Part shown: positions 10,804 through 22,398 of the stretch, piece by piece
Layout: each line of letters starts with the position of its first letter
How positions within the stretch are numbered: the stretch's first letter is position 1
Source: Hypomyces perniciosus
Taxonomy: Eukaryota > Ascomycota > Sordariomycetes > Hypocreales > Hypocreaceae
NCBI GenBank assembly: GCA_008477525.1
Contig: SPDT01000007.1
Coordinates: forward strand, 186,001 to 250,000
Reading direction: 5' to 3'
Length of the DNA: 64,000 nt
Notes under the pieces: model-generated
What the model was told of the DNA's origin: nothing
Databases searched by the model: none
Seen by the model: the letters and a program-made list of their open reading frames with translations, nothing else
Program-made: the position numbers and the translations under genes

Positions 10804-13800
10804 CCTGTTGGTGGGTCATCTGGAAACCAACTGTTAGACTTCGCCCAACAGTTGGCCACAAAAGTCCTAATACACCACAAAAGTCCGATATATTTAGCCG
10901 CTACCTGTATTCGTGCTAGTTATATGCAAATTTATATATACCCAAAACAACAACACGTATTATCTCAACTATTACAACCTAACTGCATTAAAAATAACCA
11001 CTAACTCTGCTGCATTTGAAGCCGCGATAGCTATTTGACGAGACTATGAACGACCTCCTCATCGCGGCACTAGAAAACCTCTTTCTTTCCATGCCGCCGC
11101 TACTCAATACCGCATCAGTATATCAAGCATACAGAGGGCGATCGCCTCTATTAATCGGCCAAACCCTTTTCCTTACATTAATAGTCGGCCACGGGCTTTT
11201 ATAGACGATAAAGATAATTCCCTTATTGTATACATCTACTGGCTTCAATGAGGCGGTTTTCCTGCCACTAAAACGCAGATCGTCAACGCAGCCAACCAAC
11301 TTCGGCAACGACGAGACCCTAATATCCCCGATTTAAGACGAACTCCTAATACTGAAGCAGTAGTTCAACGAGCTATGCAACGACCTGTTATCCTTAGCCA
11401 GATATCAGATGCCTTTTAGGGTAATAGAAGTTGCAGCTCTATTGATATCAGGGCTGCATCCCGATCAAACAAAGCAAATCTAGACCCTACATTTGACTGT
11501 TTAATCGAATTTCGATGCCACATTTAACTGTTTAACCTGATTTAATTTAATTTAATACATTTAATTAGGTGATGCTATTCCTAATTCTTTAATGCCCTTA
11601 TCCTTTAATTTCCTTAATATTAATACCGATTTAATCGCTTTACTTCTCCCCTTTAAAAATAAAATTCCCTTTAAGTAAAAGTGCACTTTTTACAGCTAAT
11701 TCTTTAAGTATTATAACTTTTTAAATATTAATAGCTTTATAGAAAATCGCTAAAAGGTTAATATTAATTTAATAAAACTAAAAGCTCTTTTATAGTTAAC
11801 TGCTATAGCAGGAACTATTAATATATTAAAGGCAAGTTTATTAAAAGTTAAAAATATATATTAATATAATATTTATTACTATATTAAGTTATTAACTTTT
11901 TAAAGTAAATTAAAGCAATAATATTTTTAAGCTTAAAGCTATTATTAAATAATCTTACTATTTTATAATTAAACTATTATTAATAGCGACTTTTTTCTTT
12001 ATTTTTCACTAATATTAAAAAAAAGGTTTTTAATATTAAATCTTAATTAAGTATACCTTTATTATCCTAATTATAATATTAACGCTTTTAATATATAGCA
12101 AGACTATCTTTAATATTATATCCGCCTCTCTAATATATTATCCTTAATTATTTATAAATCTAAACTATAAAAGAAATACTATATATATATATTATTATTT
12201 AATGCATTATTAAAGATAACTATATTAATTTAATTAATAAAATTCTAGTTATTTATAACTTACTAAAGAGTATATATAAGATTTTCCCTTATATAACTTC
12301 TAGGCTACTGCTAGAGAGTAAAGAGATATTATTATTAATAACTATACAGGTTAAAGAAGTAGGTAGTAACTGCTATTATTATATCTTAACTTAAAGAAGT
12401 CTATAAATTAAAATTAAAATAAATTTATAATAATAAAGTATAAAGCTTTGCCTTAATAAGTCCCTTTTTAAAGGAGAATACTATATTAAAGGAATTGCAT
12501 TAACTTATTTTACTCTAAAAGACTTACTATATAAGATTAAGGTTTATTTATTATATAATAAATTAAAGATATTTATTTTTAAGCGCTTGAAATAATAGAT
12601 TTATATTAATAATATATATAACGCAAAATTTATAAACTCTTTATATATATAACTGCAGAATTTATATAGTATTTCGTGACTATTGCTTAGGAAAGGGCAG
12701 GGTAATATTATTAGAATTAGAACTTATATTTAAATTAATAGTATTATATTTTAGTATTTTATACTAATTTTTAAGGTAATTAATTATGGAGGTTATTGCT
12801 AATGCTTTAAATAGCTTTAAAATAGCCCCTTTTTTATTATAGTAGCAGTAAATCTAAAAGTATTCGCCTATAAAAATTGATATAAAAAGGAATAATAATC
12901 TAGAATAATATACCTAAAGTATTGCTAGCAAGGATTTCCTATATAAATCGCTTTTCTTTTTTAATTTAGCTTATATAGCCTTATATTTTTTTTTATAATA
13001 TTAATTTATTAAGGATAAAGTAGCGACTGTATTAAGTTGCTGTTAGGATATCTTTAATTGTTTTACAGCTATTAGGGCGAAAAATAAAAGAAAAAATAAC
13101 TTTAAAGGCATTTTCGAATTGCAATAAAATACTGCAATAAAAAGATAAATTAAAAATTAAAACATTTATTATATTAAAGGCATATATATAAATAAAGTTA
13201 TACTATTAATATATTTAGGTAGCAGTAATGTATATAGTATTGCAATACGCGTAAAGCAGCGTTACTAGGCTAGATTTACATTAAAGGCTAGCTGGGCTAT
13301 ATAGTATATAAATTATAATAAAGGGCATAGTTAATAACTAATAGGAAACCTTATATAATAGTATAATCTCTAAAAATAACTATTATAAAGAGGTTATAGG
13401 TTTAATTCCTACTGCAGGCTATATATATTTAAGTAAGCCCTTTTAAGGCTTATATAGATATATTGTTTTTTTTATAGATATCCAGGCCTAGAATAATAAT
13501 ATTCTAAAGGAAAACTACCCTAAATTATTTAATTAAATAAGTTAAATATTAAGCCTTATATATTTAACTGTTTAATTATTAGGAATAGCTTTATTTGTTT
13601 ATTTATTTGATAGAATATTTGATTTGATTTAATCGGGATATAGCCCTGATTGATATTAGACTTAGCCCCTTTAATAACGACGATGATAATAATAACAAGC
13701 CGATATAAAAGCCGATATAAGAGCCGATACAAGAGCCTATACAACCACTAAATAAAGATATTATTAATATCCCGTTATCGCCACCAGCTAGCCAATTTAA

Positions 13801-14130
13801 CGACTATATTGAGATGCCTTCATCGCCAACACTGCCGCCTCTTCCTCTATTAAATAGGGAGCGCTATAAGAAGATAATAAAAGAGATAGCTAAGTGGCGG
13901 GTAAGCCGAGAATTAAATAAATAAATAGCTATACATCAATCAAGGATTTTCAATAAATTTTAATATGTTATAATAAAATAGAAATGATTATTGCGTGAAG
14001 AAATATATATAAACTTTAACTGTAGCTCTGTAGGAAAAAAGTATATCGGACTTTTATAGTGTATTAGGACTTTTATGGCCAACTGTTGGGCGAAGTCTAA
14101 CAGTTGGTTTCCAGAGGACCCACCAACGGG
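10804..14130 (+). mobile_element. Fot/pogo-like (Tc1/mariner) DNA transposon, interrupted by a hAT element
   Basis: Terminal inverted repeats of about 90 bp (10804-10893 and about 14041-14130) begin CCTGTTGGTGGGTC and CCCGTTGGTGGGTC, and are flanked by TA on both sides (10802-10803, 14131-14132). Fragments of a degraded transposase remain. At about 11020-11340 a DNA-binding-domain-like reading includes AIASINRPNPFP and SRPRAFIDDKDN. At about 13745-13960 a C-terminal tail includes RYKKIIKEIAKWRVSRELNK. The catalytic core is missing: without the inserted hAT element the unit is only about 1.1 kb, so this was probably already an internally deleted copy. The family label rests on the TA duplication and the weak protein resemblance. 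Confidence 0.75.
11449..13648. mobile_element. hAT-type DNA transposon nested in the Fot-like element
   Basis: Ends are CAGGGCTGCATCCCGAT on the left and the complement of CAGGGCTATATCCCGAT on the right, flanked by a perfect 8-bp target duplication ATTGATAT at 11441-11448 and 13649-13656. An 8-bp duplication and CAGGG ends are typical of hAT elements. The left end also has two subterminal copies of a TTTRACTGTTTAA-type motif. The 2.2-kb interior is heavily RIP-mutated; I could not recognise a transposase domain or its direction. Confidence 0.85.
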
Positions 14131-14132
14131 TA

Positions 14133-15124
14133 GTATAATATTATTAAACTCTTTAATCCTAGCTAATGCTATAGCCGAGATATAACTCTGTTATTGCAAT
14201 GTTTTGGCGACCCGCGAACTTCCGCGGCACTTAAAATGCTAAAATAATAATCTAGAGCTTTATAGTGTCTGCTGTAAGCTAGCAGAGCTCTTTATCTTAA
14301 ATTGTAAAGGGGCTTGCTGGATACTGGGGTCTAGTTGGCGTATAGACGGTCGCTCTCACCTTCGCCTTTACTATCCTTATAACTGCTGTAATTGCTGTAT
14401 TTATTATATATTAACTCCACCTTTACTACTGCTGTTACTGCTGCTGCTATGATTATTAATACTACTATTACTGCTATTACTGCTATCAGTAGCTTAAAGT
14501 GTAACTGGTATAGGCAGTTTCTTATTATTTGGTAGCTGGGGTCTTTTATAAAGATTTCGAATAATATCCGGGTCTTAGATATAAAGGAGTGGTTTATCTA
14601 GATCCTAATATATATAACTATTAATAGTATTTTCTATAAAAAAACAGTAGCAGACTTACTAAAGGCTTTATAAACTACTATTGCGGATATATATTATATT
14701 TACTAAAAGGCTGACTAGCTTTAAGCTTTTGAAGGATAAAATAACTATACTATCAAGTATACTATTATATAAAGGTACTGTAATATAGTGAAAGTAGTTC
14801 TAGCTTTTTTTATATAGGTAAAGCAGTAACTGCATGTTAATACTGCTAGGTAAAGAGGTGAGTAACTATATAATTAATATATATTACAATATTATTAAGC
14901 TATTATAACTATATTATAAAGTTAATGCAGTAATATATTTATATAAAAGTAGCTTTTTAAATATAGTTTTATTTTTTTATGATTATTTATAGCAGTATAG
15001 TATAGAGATATAAAAGATCACTAATACTTAAAACTGCGTAAATCTTTATATCTTTATAGGCTATTATAACTAAACTATTAACCTATTAGTTAAAGTTATA
15101 ATATTACTTAATATAGTAATAAGC
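14133..15124. other. AT-rich remnant, unassigned
   Basis: No gene. The first 200 bases keep short GC-containing stretches (for example around 14210-14235). At about 14530-14860 a broken plus-strand reading contains coherent stretches such as ADLLKAL and YNYTIKYTII-like segments, possibly a decayed retroelement gag, but the family cannot be named. Confidence 0.45.
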
Positions 15125-15383
15125 CATTAAGAGACTAGAAGCTTTAAAGCTCTCTTTATATTATATAGACCGGAATATATATATAAAAGCAAGAATAGTC
15201 CCTAAAATATAAAACTTTAAAGACTAATAAACCACTATTACTATACCTAACTAGTAGTTTTTAATATATTACTTATTTATTAATATTTATTTCCTTTTAC
15301 CTAACTACTCTTTAACTTTATTTACTTTTTTTTAAAGTTATAGCCCTTTATTTAATTTATTTACTTTAAAGAAATCTTTAATA
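15125..15383. repeat. RIP-mutated LTR of family RetC
   Basis: Aligns along its whole length with the unmutated solo LTR at 23027-23288. The last 49 bases align without gaps and with only C/T and G/A differences; shared markers include ACCGGAAT and CACCTAACTA-like blocks. The neighbouring internal sequence is too degraded to show orientation. Confidence 0.8.
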
Positions 15384-16317
15384 TATTAATCTTTTCTTGT
15401 TTTTCATTAAAGTAAAAAAACTCTTAAAGTTAAAAATATTTATAGCAGTAAATACTTACTTTAGTTTTGATAAAAAGGCTATACTTTAAATATAAAAACC
15501 CTTAAATAAAGTTATTTTTTTAAATCTTTAATTAAGCCTTTAAATAATATTTTATTTATAAAGGAAAAGATTAATATTTATGTTTAATAAATAAGAGATA
15601 AAAAATAAATATATTTAAAAAAGAAATATTTAAATACTTTCTGTTAAACTTTGAAAAATTAAAACTTTATTGATAATTAATTTATTATATATTATTAATT
15701 TAAAATGACTTTATAACGGTAATTAAAGTAAAATATAAATTTATATTTTTTATGATGAAAAAAGGTTTTAAATAAAACAATAAGCTTTTTTCATTATTCT
15801 TAAACAACAATTTAAATTATTTTTTAATACTTTTTTTACATGGCCTATAAAATTACTTATATTATTTTTTATTTAAGAAGAGATAATTCATAACACTAAA
15901 TTAACTATTTTGAAAAGAAAGGTATATTAATTAAATTAATTATTTAAAAAGGTTTATTAATAGCTTAAGAACAATAATTATCATAGTTTAATTTAATACT
16001 ATAAAGTAACTTTTTAAGTCTTTTATTTATATTAAACTATTAAATAAAGCGTTTAATTATTTCTCTTTGAATTTAAAATTATAAAAAGTAAACTTTTTAA
16101 AATAACTATTATATAGTTTAAATGCTATATATTTTTATAATACTTTTTTTGATAATATATAAATAAATAGTTTATTACAAAATCTTTAAAATTTAATAAA
16201 AGTTAATTTATATTAATATAATTATTAAAACTTTTATATATATGTATATTAATAATATAAATCGCTATTAATAGAAAGTTTAATTTTAAAAGAAATATAA
16301 AAAAGTTAGATTTATTA
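15384..16317. other. AT-rich remnant, nothing recognised
   Basis: Almost pure A/T with scattered GC; no open frame, repeat or terminus identified. It may be the interior of the RetC element next to the LTR at 15125-15383. Confidence 0.4.
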
Positions 16318-16926
16318 ATAGTAAGAGCGCGGTATAGTTATATAAAGGATAGAGAGATAGTAAATAAAGCTTGACTTTATCAAAAAGAATATATTATAGT
16401 GGCCTCACTATATATATATAGTTAACGTAAAGAAAAAACAGTATATAGGCGATATTAGTACCTATAGAGTTTAATATATTGCTTATATAATATATATATT
16501 AGCTGATATTTACGTTATAAGTAAATAAAAGCTCTTTAATACTAATTGGTACTAAAGCCTTAGTTTACTTAACCTAATATACCCTTTAGTTAATAAAGCT
16601 ATTATTAATACTTTATTAACTGCTATTTTAGTTTATTTATAATATTCTAATTAACTAGCTAGACTTTTAAAGCCCCCTTATTTAATTAAAAGGTCTTTTA
16701 TTATAAATATATATTAATATTCTTATATAAAGGTAAAAAGAATATAAGTATTATAGTTAGTATTAACTTATAATAAAAGGAAATTAAATAATAAAGTTTT
16801 TCAAATGCATAAATTAATGTTAAATAGCTAAAAATAAATATATTAACTACCTTTAACTTTATTTTTTACTCTTTTTCTTTAATTATAAATATTATTATGA
16901 TTATTAATATTAGTATTAATATAGCT
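16318..16926 (-). mobile_element. RetA copia fragment (3' LTR and 3' end), reverse orientation
   Basis: 16318-16579 is a RetA LTR on the minus strand (AGCGCGGTATAG at its left, TTAACCTAATA at its right), followed by the complement of the polypurine tract (TACCC) and about 350 bp of the RetA 3' untranslated region. It is cut at 16927 by a forward RetA copy. Confidence 0.8.
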
Positions 16927-18683
16927 TTGATAAGGTTAAGTAGGCTGGGGCCTTACTGCCTGTTAGCGCTAGGGATAGCGCTAGGGAGCTCTTATCTGCT
17001 TGATAAGCAGATACAAGTAAATATAAAGGATATTACCTTTATAAAATTAAAATTAATAGTTTAATAGATTAAGTAGATTACCGTTTTAATTAATTATATA
17101 ATTATTATTAAAGTCTAGAATAGGATTAATATTAATTTCTGTAATTAATTAAATAATAATTTCCCTGCTTTTAAGCTATTTACTTTAAAAGAAATAAAGG
17201 CAATTATAGTTAAAGAATTTCATTGTAATACCTTTTTAATAAATATTTCTATTTACTATAATAGTATGCTTGAAAAGTATTAATTTATTGTTACTAATAA
17301 AAGAAAAGGAAGGCTAAGGCTATAATTTTAAAGTAAATTTAAAAAATAGTTAACTTTAGTATTTATATTTTAATTTTAATAGACTTTTAAGCTATAGCTT
17401 TAGTCTTTATTACTATTTAAGCAGCCGATAATAAGAATAAAGACTTTAATATTAAGTTTATTATTCACTAAATTATTAAAAAGCATAAAGATTAGTTAGC
17501 TTTTGGCGACAATATAATATATAAGGAACTATATTTATTTTATTAATATAGACGATATAAGGTAAAGTATAGGAATATGAGGCTAAAAATATAATATATT
17601 TACTAGGTATATATTTAGATAAATGCAGTAAAGGATAAGCTTTTAAAAGTTATAAGAATAGCTTTTTAAATGGCTTTTTTTAAAGCTATTAAAATATAGT
17701 TTACTTTATGCTTTACTGTTTACTATTTATTTTATATAAATAGTTCAATTGAAAATAATAATATAAATAAAATCTCTTTTTATTAATTTAACTAGCTTTT
17801 TTTAAATAATATAAATAATATAAAGAATTATATTTATAGCTTTTATATAACCTTTATTAAATGCTTAAATAATATAATAAGTACGAATAATATATACTTA
17901 AAAACTTTTATTAGTAAAAAGTACTTATATAGACTTAAAAGGTATATTTAGCCTTTAAATAACGATAGTAAAGTATATACTATATTTAGTAAAAAAGTTA
18001 ATAAAAAAGGGAAATATACTTTTATATTTAAGTAAACTATAAAAGTTAATATACACTTTTAAAAGGATAAATAGCAGGTTACCTATACAGAGTGTAGTAA
18101 AAAAGGTATTAGCTTTACAGCTTTAATATAAAAAGGTATAGCCTTAACTATTATAACTGCTTTAATCTCATTAAACCTAATTAATAAAGAAAATATAAGC
18201 CTTATAGTATATTTAATAAATATATTAATATATATTCATATATAAAATATACTTTACTGCCTTTTTTAAAATACTCTTTTTAATATATATAATATTATTT
18301 ATTTTATAAATAATAGAAACTACTTTATTTTTAACTCTTTTATTTTAAATATAGAAAAGGACTATATTAAAGTAAAAAAAGCTAATTATTTAAGAATTAC
18401 AAAAGGTTATTATTTATGAAAAGATACTGTTTATAATTTATATTAAAAGATAATATACTTTATTAAAGTTTTAAATATAGTAAATAAATGGATTTTATAT
18501 TAATATTATATTTTTGTTAAAGCTTTAAAGAGTAAGGATTTAGTTAATAGGGTATAATACTTTACTTTATATTAATATAATTAATTTAAATACAATTATA
18601 GGGAAACTAAAGGATAAGTATAATCTTTTATTTATTTAATATAAGCCTTTATTGCTTTATATTACCTTTATCTTTAAATATAT

Positions 18684-18759
18684 TGTCACATAGCATATAA
18701 GGTCACTTATCTACGCAGATTGTGTGGAGCTTCACTTTTGCTGGATTTGTGGTCTGACA
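18684..18759 (+). repeat. TRIM 5' terminal repeat (76 bp)
   Basis: Begins TGTCACA and ends CTGACA; identical to 19053-19128. Confidence 0.93.
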
Positions 18760-18772
18760 GTTATGAGCCCGG
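18760..18772 (+). other. Candidate primer binding site of the TRIM
   Basis: GTTATGAGCCCGG lies immediately after the 5' terminal repeat. Its complement CCGGGCTCATAAC reads like the 5' side of a methionine tRNA anticodon arm (anticodon CAT inside the loop). RetA copies carry RIP-changed versions in the same position (GTTATAAGCCCGG at 34690). Confidence 0.6.
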
Positions 18773-18890
18773 TATCGTTTCGCGCGAAATTATCCGACAT
18801 AGCTCCAGGTTGCAAGTTCGATTCTGTCCTGGAGGAATTAAAATACGCTAGGGTTCCTACTATTCGGGGGAATTAAAATCAAGCCGAAGA

Positions 18891-18946
18891 AAGTCCTAGT
18901 TTAACCAGATCTAGGCAAAAAGTCCTAGTTTAACCAGATCTAGGCA
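18891..18946 (+). repeat. Two tandem 27-bp repeats inside the TRIM (period 29 bp)
   Basis: The unit from AAGTCCTAG to GATCTAGGCA occurs perfectly at 18891-18917 and 18920-18946. A shorter GGAATTAAAAT repeat lies just upstream. Confidence 0.9.
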
Positions 18947-19052
18947 CCGCAGCCACGGTTAAGGTTAGCAGAAAAGTCCTCTGCGCCCTGCCCTTTATAT
19001 AGGATTACAGGGAATACAGGCGCTCTATCTGGACTATCGCACCTGGGGGGTG

Positions 19053-19128
19053 TGTCACATAGCATATAAGGTCACTTATCTACGCAGATTGTGTGGAGCT
19101 TCACTTTTGCTGGATTTGTGGTCTGACA
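19053..19128 (+). repeat. TRIM 3' terminal repeat (76 bp)
   Basis: Identical copy of 18684-18759, preceded by a G-rich tract at about 19044-19052. Confidence 0.93.
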
Positions 19129-21254
19129 TATATTATACTAAATAGCTTAATAACTCTTTTATTTTTTTTAATCTTAATTATAATATTTATATAGTATTAA
19201 AAATGAAAGAGAAATTAAAATAAAATCCTTTAATATTATAATATAACTTACAATAGCTTTAATATTTATAATTAAGATATTGAAGCGTCAAAGTGCTTAA
19301 AGCGCTTATAAGAAATATAGGGAATATATATATTAAAAGAACTATATATATAAAATATAAGGCTTATACTTTTATATACGCGAAATAAATTATCTTCTAT
19401 AAACTATTTAATAAATAAATATTAAAATTACTTTTGAAAGTATATAAGGATTTTAAAAAACTATCCTTAAAGCTATAATCAGGATAATTAGCTTTTAATA
19501 TTTAAACAAAAATATATTATATAATGCTATATATACTATTTATTAAATAAAAGGTAAAATATTATTTTGAATATTTCCTTTAATCTTATAAATATAGTAA
19601 AGATATAATATAATATCTCTATATACTTTTTTAAATAAAATAATGAAAAGGCTATAATTGCAATTAAAGGTTTATTATCTTTCTAGAGTTAAGTTAATAT
19701 AAAGACTATTATTTAAAGTTTACCTTTTTTATATATATAAATTAAATAGTACTTTAAAATAAGTAAGTTAAGAAATTATAAATAAGTTAATAAAAATATT
19801 AAAAGGTAGAAGTCTTTTAATTAATTTATAGCCTAAAAGTATAAAAGTTATAGTATATATTATTAATATAAATTATATATATAGCCTTAATATAATATTA
19901 CCTATTAATAAATTAAAGTAATAGTTTTATAACTTTATAGTTTTTTTAATAAAAAAGCCTTTTGTAAACTTTTAATTAAGTTAAAGTAGGCTTTAGATAT
20001 ATAACTGCTATATATATATATTTAATAGAGATTATAAAGTTAATTTAAAAAAAGAAAGTTTAAAATTAAATTTAAAAGGCTAATTAAATATTTTATTAAC
20101 GATATTATAAATAATATATAGGATATTGAATTACTTTATTTAATAAAGGTAATTATTATAACAAATGTATAATTTAATAAAATTAGATTTTAATAATAAT
20201 AAAAAGATTTTCAATAAACTATTTATAATTAAATTAAATATATATTTCCATAAAGTTAATGAAAATAAAAAAAATTCAAACTTTTCTTAATATATATAGT
20301 TTAAAGTAAAAAATACTTTTATAAATAATATAAAAGGAAAAGGATACTTTTAAAGGTAATAAAAGTATAAAAGATTAAATATAGTTTAATAAATACTTTA
20401 AATTAGCTATTAATATATTTAAAAGGATCTGTTAATCTTGAAATATTAAAAGCTATTTTAAAATAATTAATCTTTATAAACAAAACTAATATATTAATAG
20501 GAACTTTAAATAATACTTTTATAAATAATTTAGTTTTTTATAAAAAAGGATATAATACAAGAATAGATTTATATATTAAAAGTATATAATTTTGTAAAAA
20601 AGTAGTTTATAAAAATTGAAAATAAATAAATATAAAAAGATTTATTTATTATTATAATAAAAAATAAAACTTTAACAAAATATTAATTAATAATTATTAA
20701 AATAATAAAGTAATAGTTAATATTTATAAAAGTTTAAAACTTTAAAGGAAATAATTTATAAAAAAAGCTAATAAATATCTTTTAATACATAAAATTAAAG
20801 TATATACTTTAAATATTACTTTTAACAATAATAAATTTAATATATATTTAATAATTATTTAACATTTTAATTTAATATTATATTAACTGCTATTTAATTA
20901 ATAAAAGTTAATAAATAATAAATTAAAAAATATAAAAATAATATTTATTATTTTTAATATAGTAATAGATTATAAATCTTTTTTTAAAAGAATATAGCTT
21001 TTAATAAATTAATTATTTATTAAAAGGATTTAATAAAACTATTAAAAAACGAAAAAAAAGCTTAGAAAATACCTATTTAAAAATAGATTTAAGTAAACTA
21101 TATATAATAAAATTAATTGTTTATATATAAAAAGGATTTAATAAAAGATATTATATTTTAAGGCAATAATAAAGCTATTATTAATATATTAAGTTTTTAT
21201 TTATAAGGTTAATTAAAATAAAATCCAAAATACTATAAAGTTTACTTTATAATT

Positions 21255-22398
21255 TACTAAAGGGGAATTGGCACTCCCAAACACATATATAATATATATA
21301 TATACACCTATATATAACGGCTGGTATTAAGCGCGGGAACCGCACTCGTAATAGAACTATAAAGCAGTAATTAAGTAATATAGGGATTAAAAGATACTGC
21401 GGATTATTTAATTATAATGCTAGCAGTTAAAAGCAATTAACAGTTACCTTTATATAATTTAATGGCTATAAAGTTACAGGTAGGGTTTTATATTAAAAGG
21501 GGAAGAATATTATTATTTATTAAACTAGGTTTATTTATATATCTTTATACTTTTATACTTTTTTAATTTAATAACTGCTTAAATAAATAGCTGATTATTT
21601 AGGTAAATGTAATAAAAATAATACAGTTATATTAAATAGCTTAATTACCTTTAATAAAACCCCCCTTATAAGTACTTGCAAATAAAAAAAGTATATTGTA
21701 ATAAAACGCTTATTCTATTAATCCCTTCAATATTAATATAATACTGTTTAAGGAAAATGTAAATAATATAGGAAAGTAGTAGAAAGAATATATTAAAGAG
21801 AAAGAAAAATTCAAAGTAAAATTATTACTGCCTATATTATTAATTCCTCCCTATTTAATCTATATTAAGTTATACTCCTTTTATTAAAATTATTATAATT
21901 AAATAGTCCCCTTTTATTAATTTCTTTATTGCTAAACATTTTAAGCTGCTATTTGTTTATTTTATATTAGCTATCTTATTATTTATATAAATATACAGAT
22001 TTATTTTTAGATATTATTTTAAGCCGATTTGTTTATTAGTTCAAGTAGGTTTAAGCTGCAGTATATATTTAAGGCTATAATTTATTTGTCCTAGGGATAT
22101 TAAAGTATAGTTTTCCCTATTACTATTATAAAGGCTACTATTATAGTTTACCCTTTTTCACTTAGTTTTAAAAAAGCTTTTTTATTATCTTTAGTTGCTT
22201 ATTAGTTAAGTTTAGTAATAACTCTTAAAACTCTTTTATCCTTTAAGTCTTAATTATCCTTTAATATAGTAGAAAAGCTACTACTTTCTTTAAAGGAGGC
22301 TAACTATTTGATATACAATAGGGTGGAAAGGAGAGAATAAAGGATAAAGGGGGAAGGGAAAGAAAGGAAAGGGAAGGATATGCTTGTATATGTATTAC
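21255..22398 (-). mobile_element. RetD LTR retrotransposon fragment, reverse: 3' LTR and internal 3' end
   Basis: 21255-21656 is homologous to 36580-36958 in inverted orientation, with almost only C/T and G/A differences. To its right AACCCCCCTTATAAG is the complement of a polypurine tract, which shows the internal region lies to the right (21657-22398). That interior is AT-rich and unreadable. It ends at a gypsy LTR starting at 22399. Confidence 0.68.
22321..22380 (+). repeat. Purine-rich tract of about 60 bp
   Basis: Almost uninterrupted A/G sequence on the plus strand, composed of GGAAAGG, GGGGGAAGGG and GAAAGGAAAG blocks. It lies just inside the RetD remnant and survives in an otherwise RIP-mutated region. 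Confidence 0.75.

Larger units (their letters stand above)
18684..19128 (+). mobile_element. TRIM (terminal-repeat retrotransposon in miniature), intact, 445 bp
   Basis: Two identical 76-bp direct terminal repeats (18684-18759 and 19053-19128), TGTCACATAG...GTCTGACA, flanked by a perfect 5-bp target duplication TATAT (18679-18683 and 19129-19133). Directly after the first repeat comes a candidate primer binding site, GTTATGAGCCCGG. Directly before the second lies a G-run (CTGGGGGG) fitting a polypurine tract. There is no coding capacity. GC content is far above the surrounding RIP-mutated RetA copy and no RIP changes distinguish the two repeats, so the insertion is recent or escaped RIP. Such elements are non-autonomous and depend on a larger retrotransposon; see the finding on the primer site shared with RetA. 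Confidence 0.92.
16927..21254 (+). mobile_element. RetA Ty1/copia copy, forward, truncated, carrying the TRIM insertion
   Basis: Starts with about 85 bp of the RetA LTR (GGTTAAGTAGGCTGGGGCC), then jumps by deletion into the internal region. Collinear with the full copy at 40738-47896 up to the equivalent of about 44900, where a RetD LTR begins. The TRIM at 18684-19128 sits inside, with the RetA sequence resuming on the far side of it. All reading frames are closed by RIP-type stops. Confidence 0.82.

Noticed and set aside
13556..13744. Minus-strand open frame with repeated YRLLYRLL
   Set aside because: Comes from a short tandem repeat (GCCGATATAA-type) at the hAT/Fot junction, not a protein gene.
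18800..18840. Functional tRNA gene
   Set aside because: A B-box-like loop and a short stem are present, but there is no convincing A box or full cloverleaf.
18684..19128. CRISPR-like direct repeats
   Set aside because: The two 76-bp copies bound one element with a target duplication and a primer site; this is a TRIM, and the organism is a fungus.
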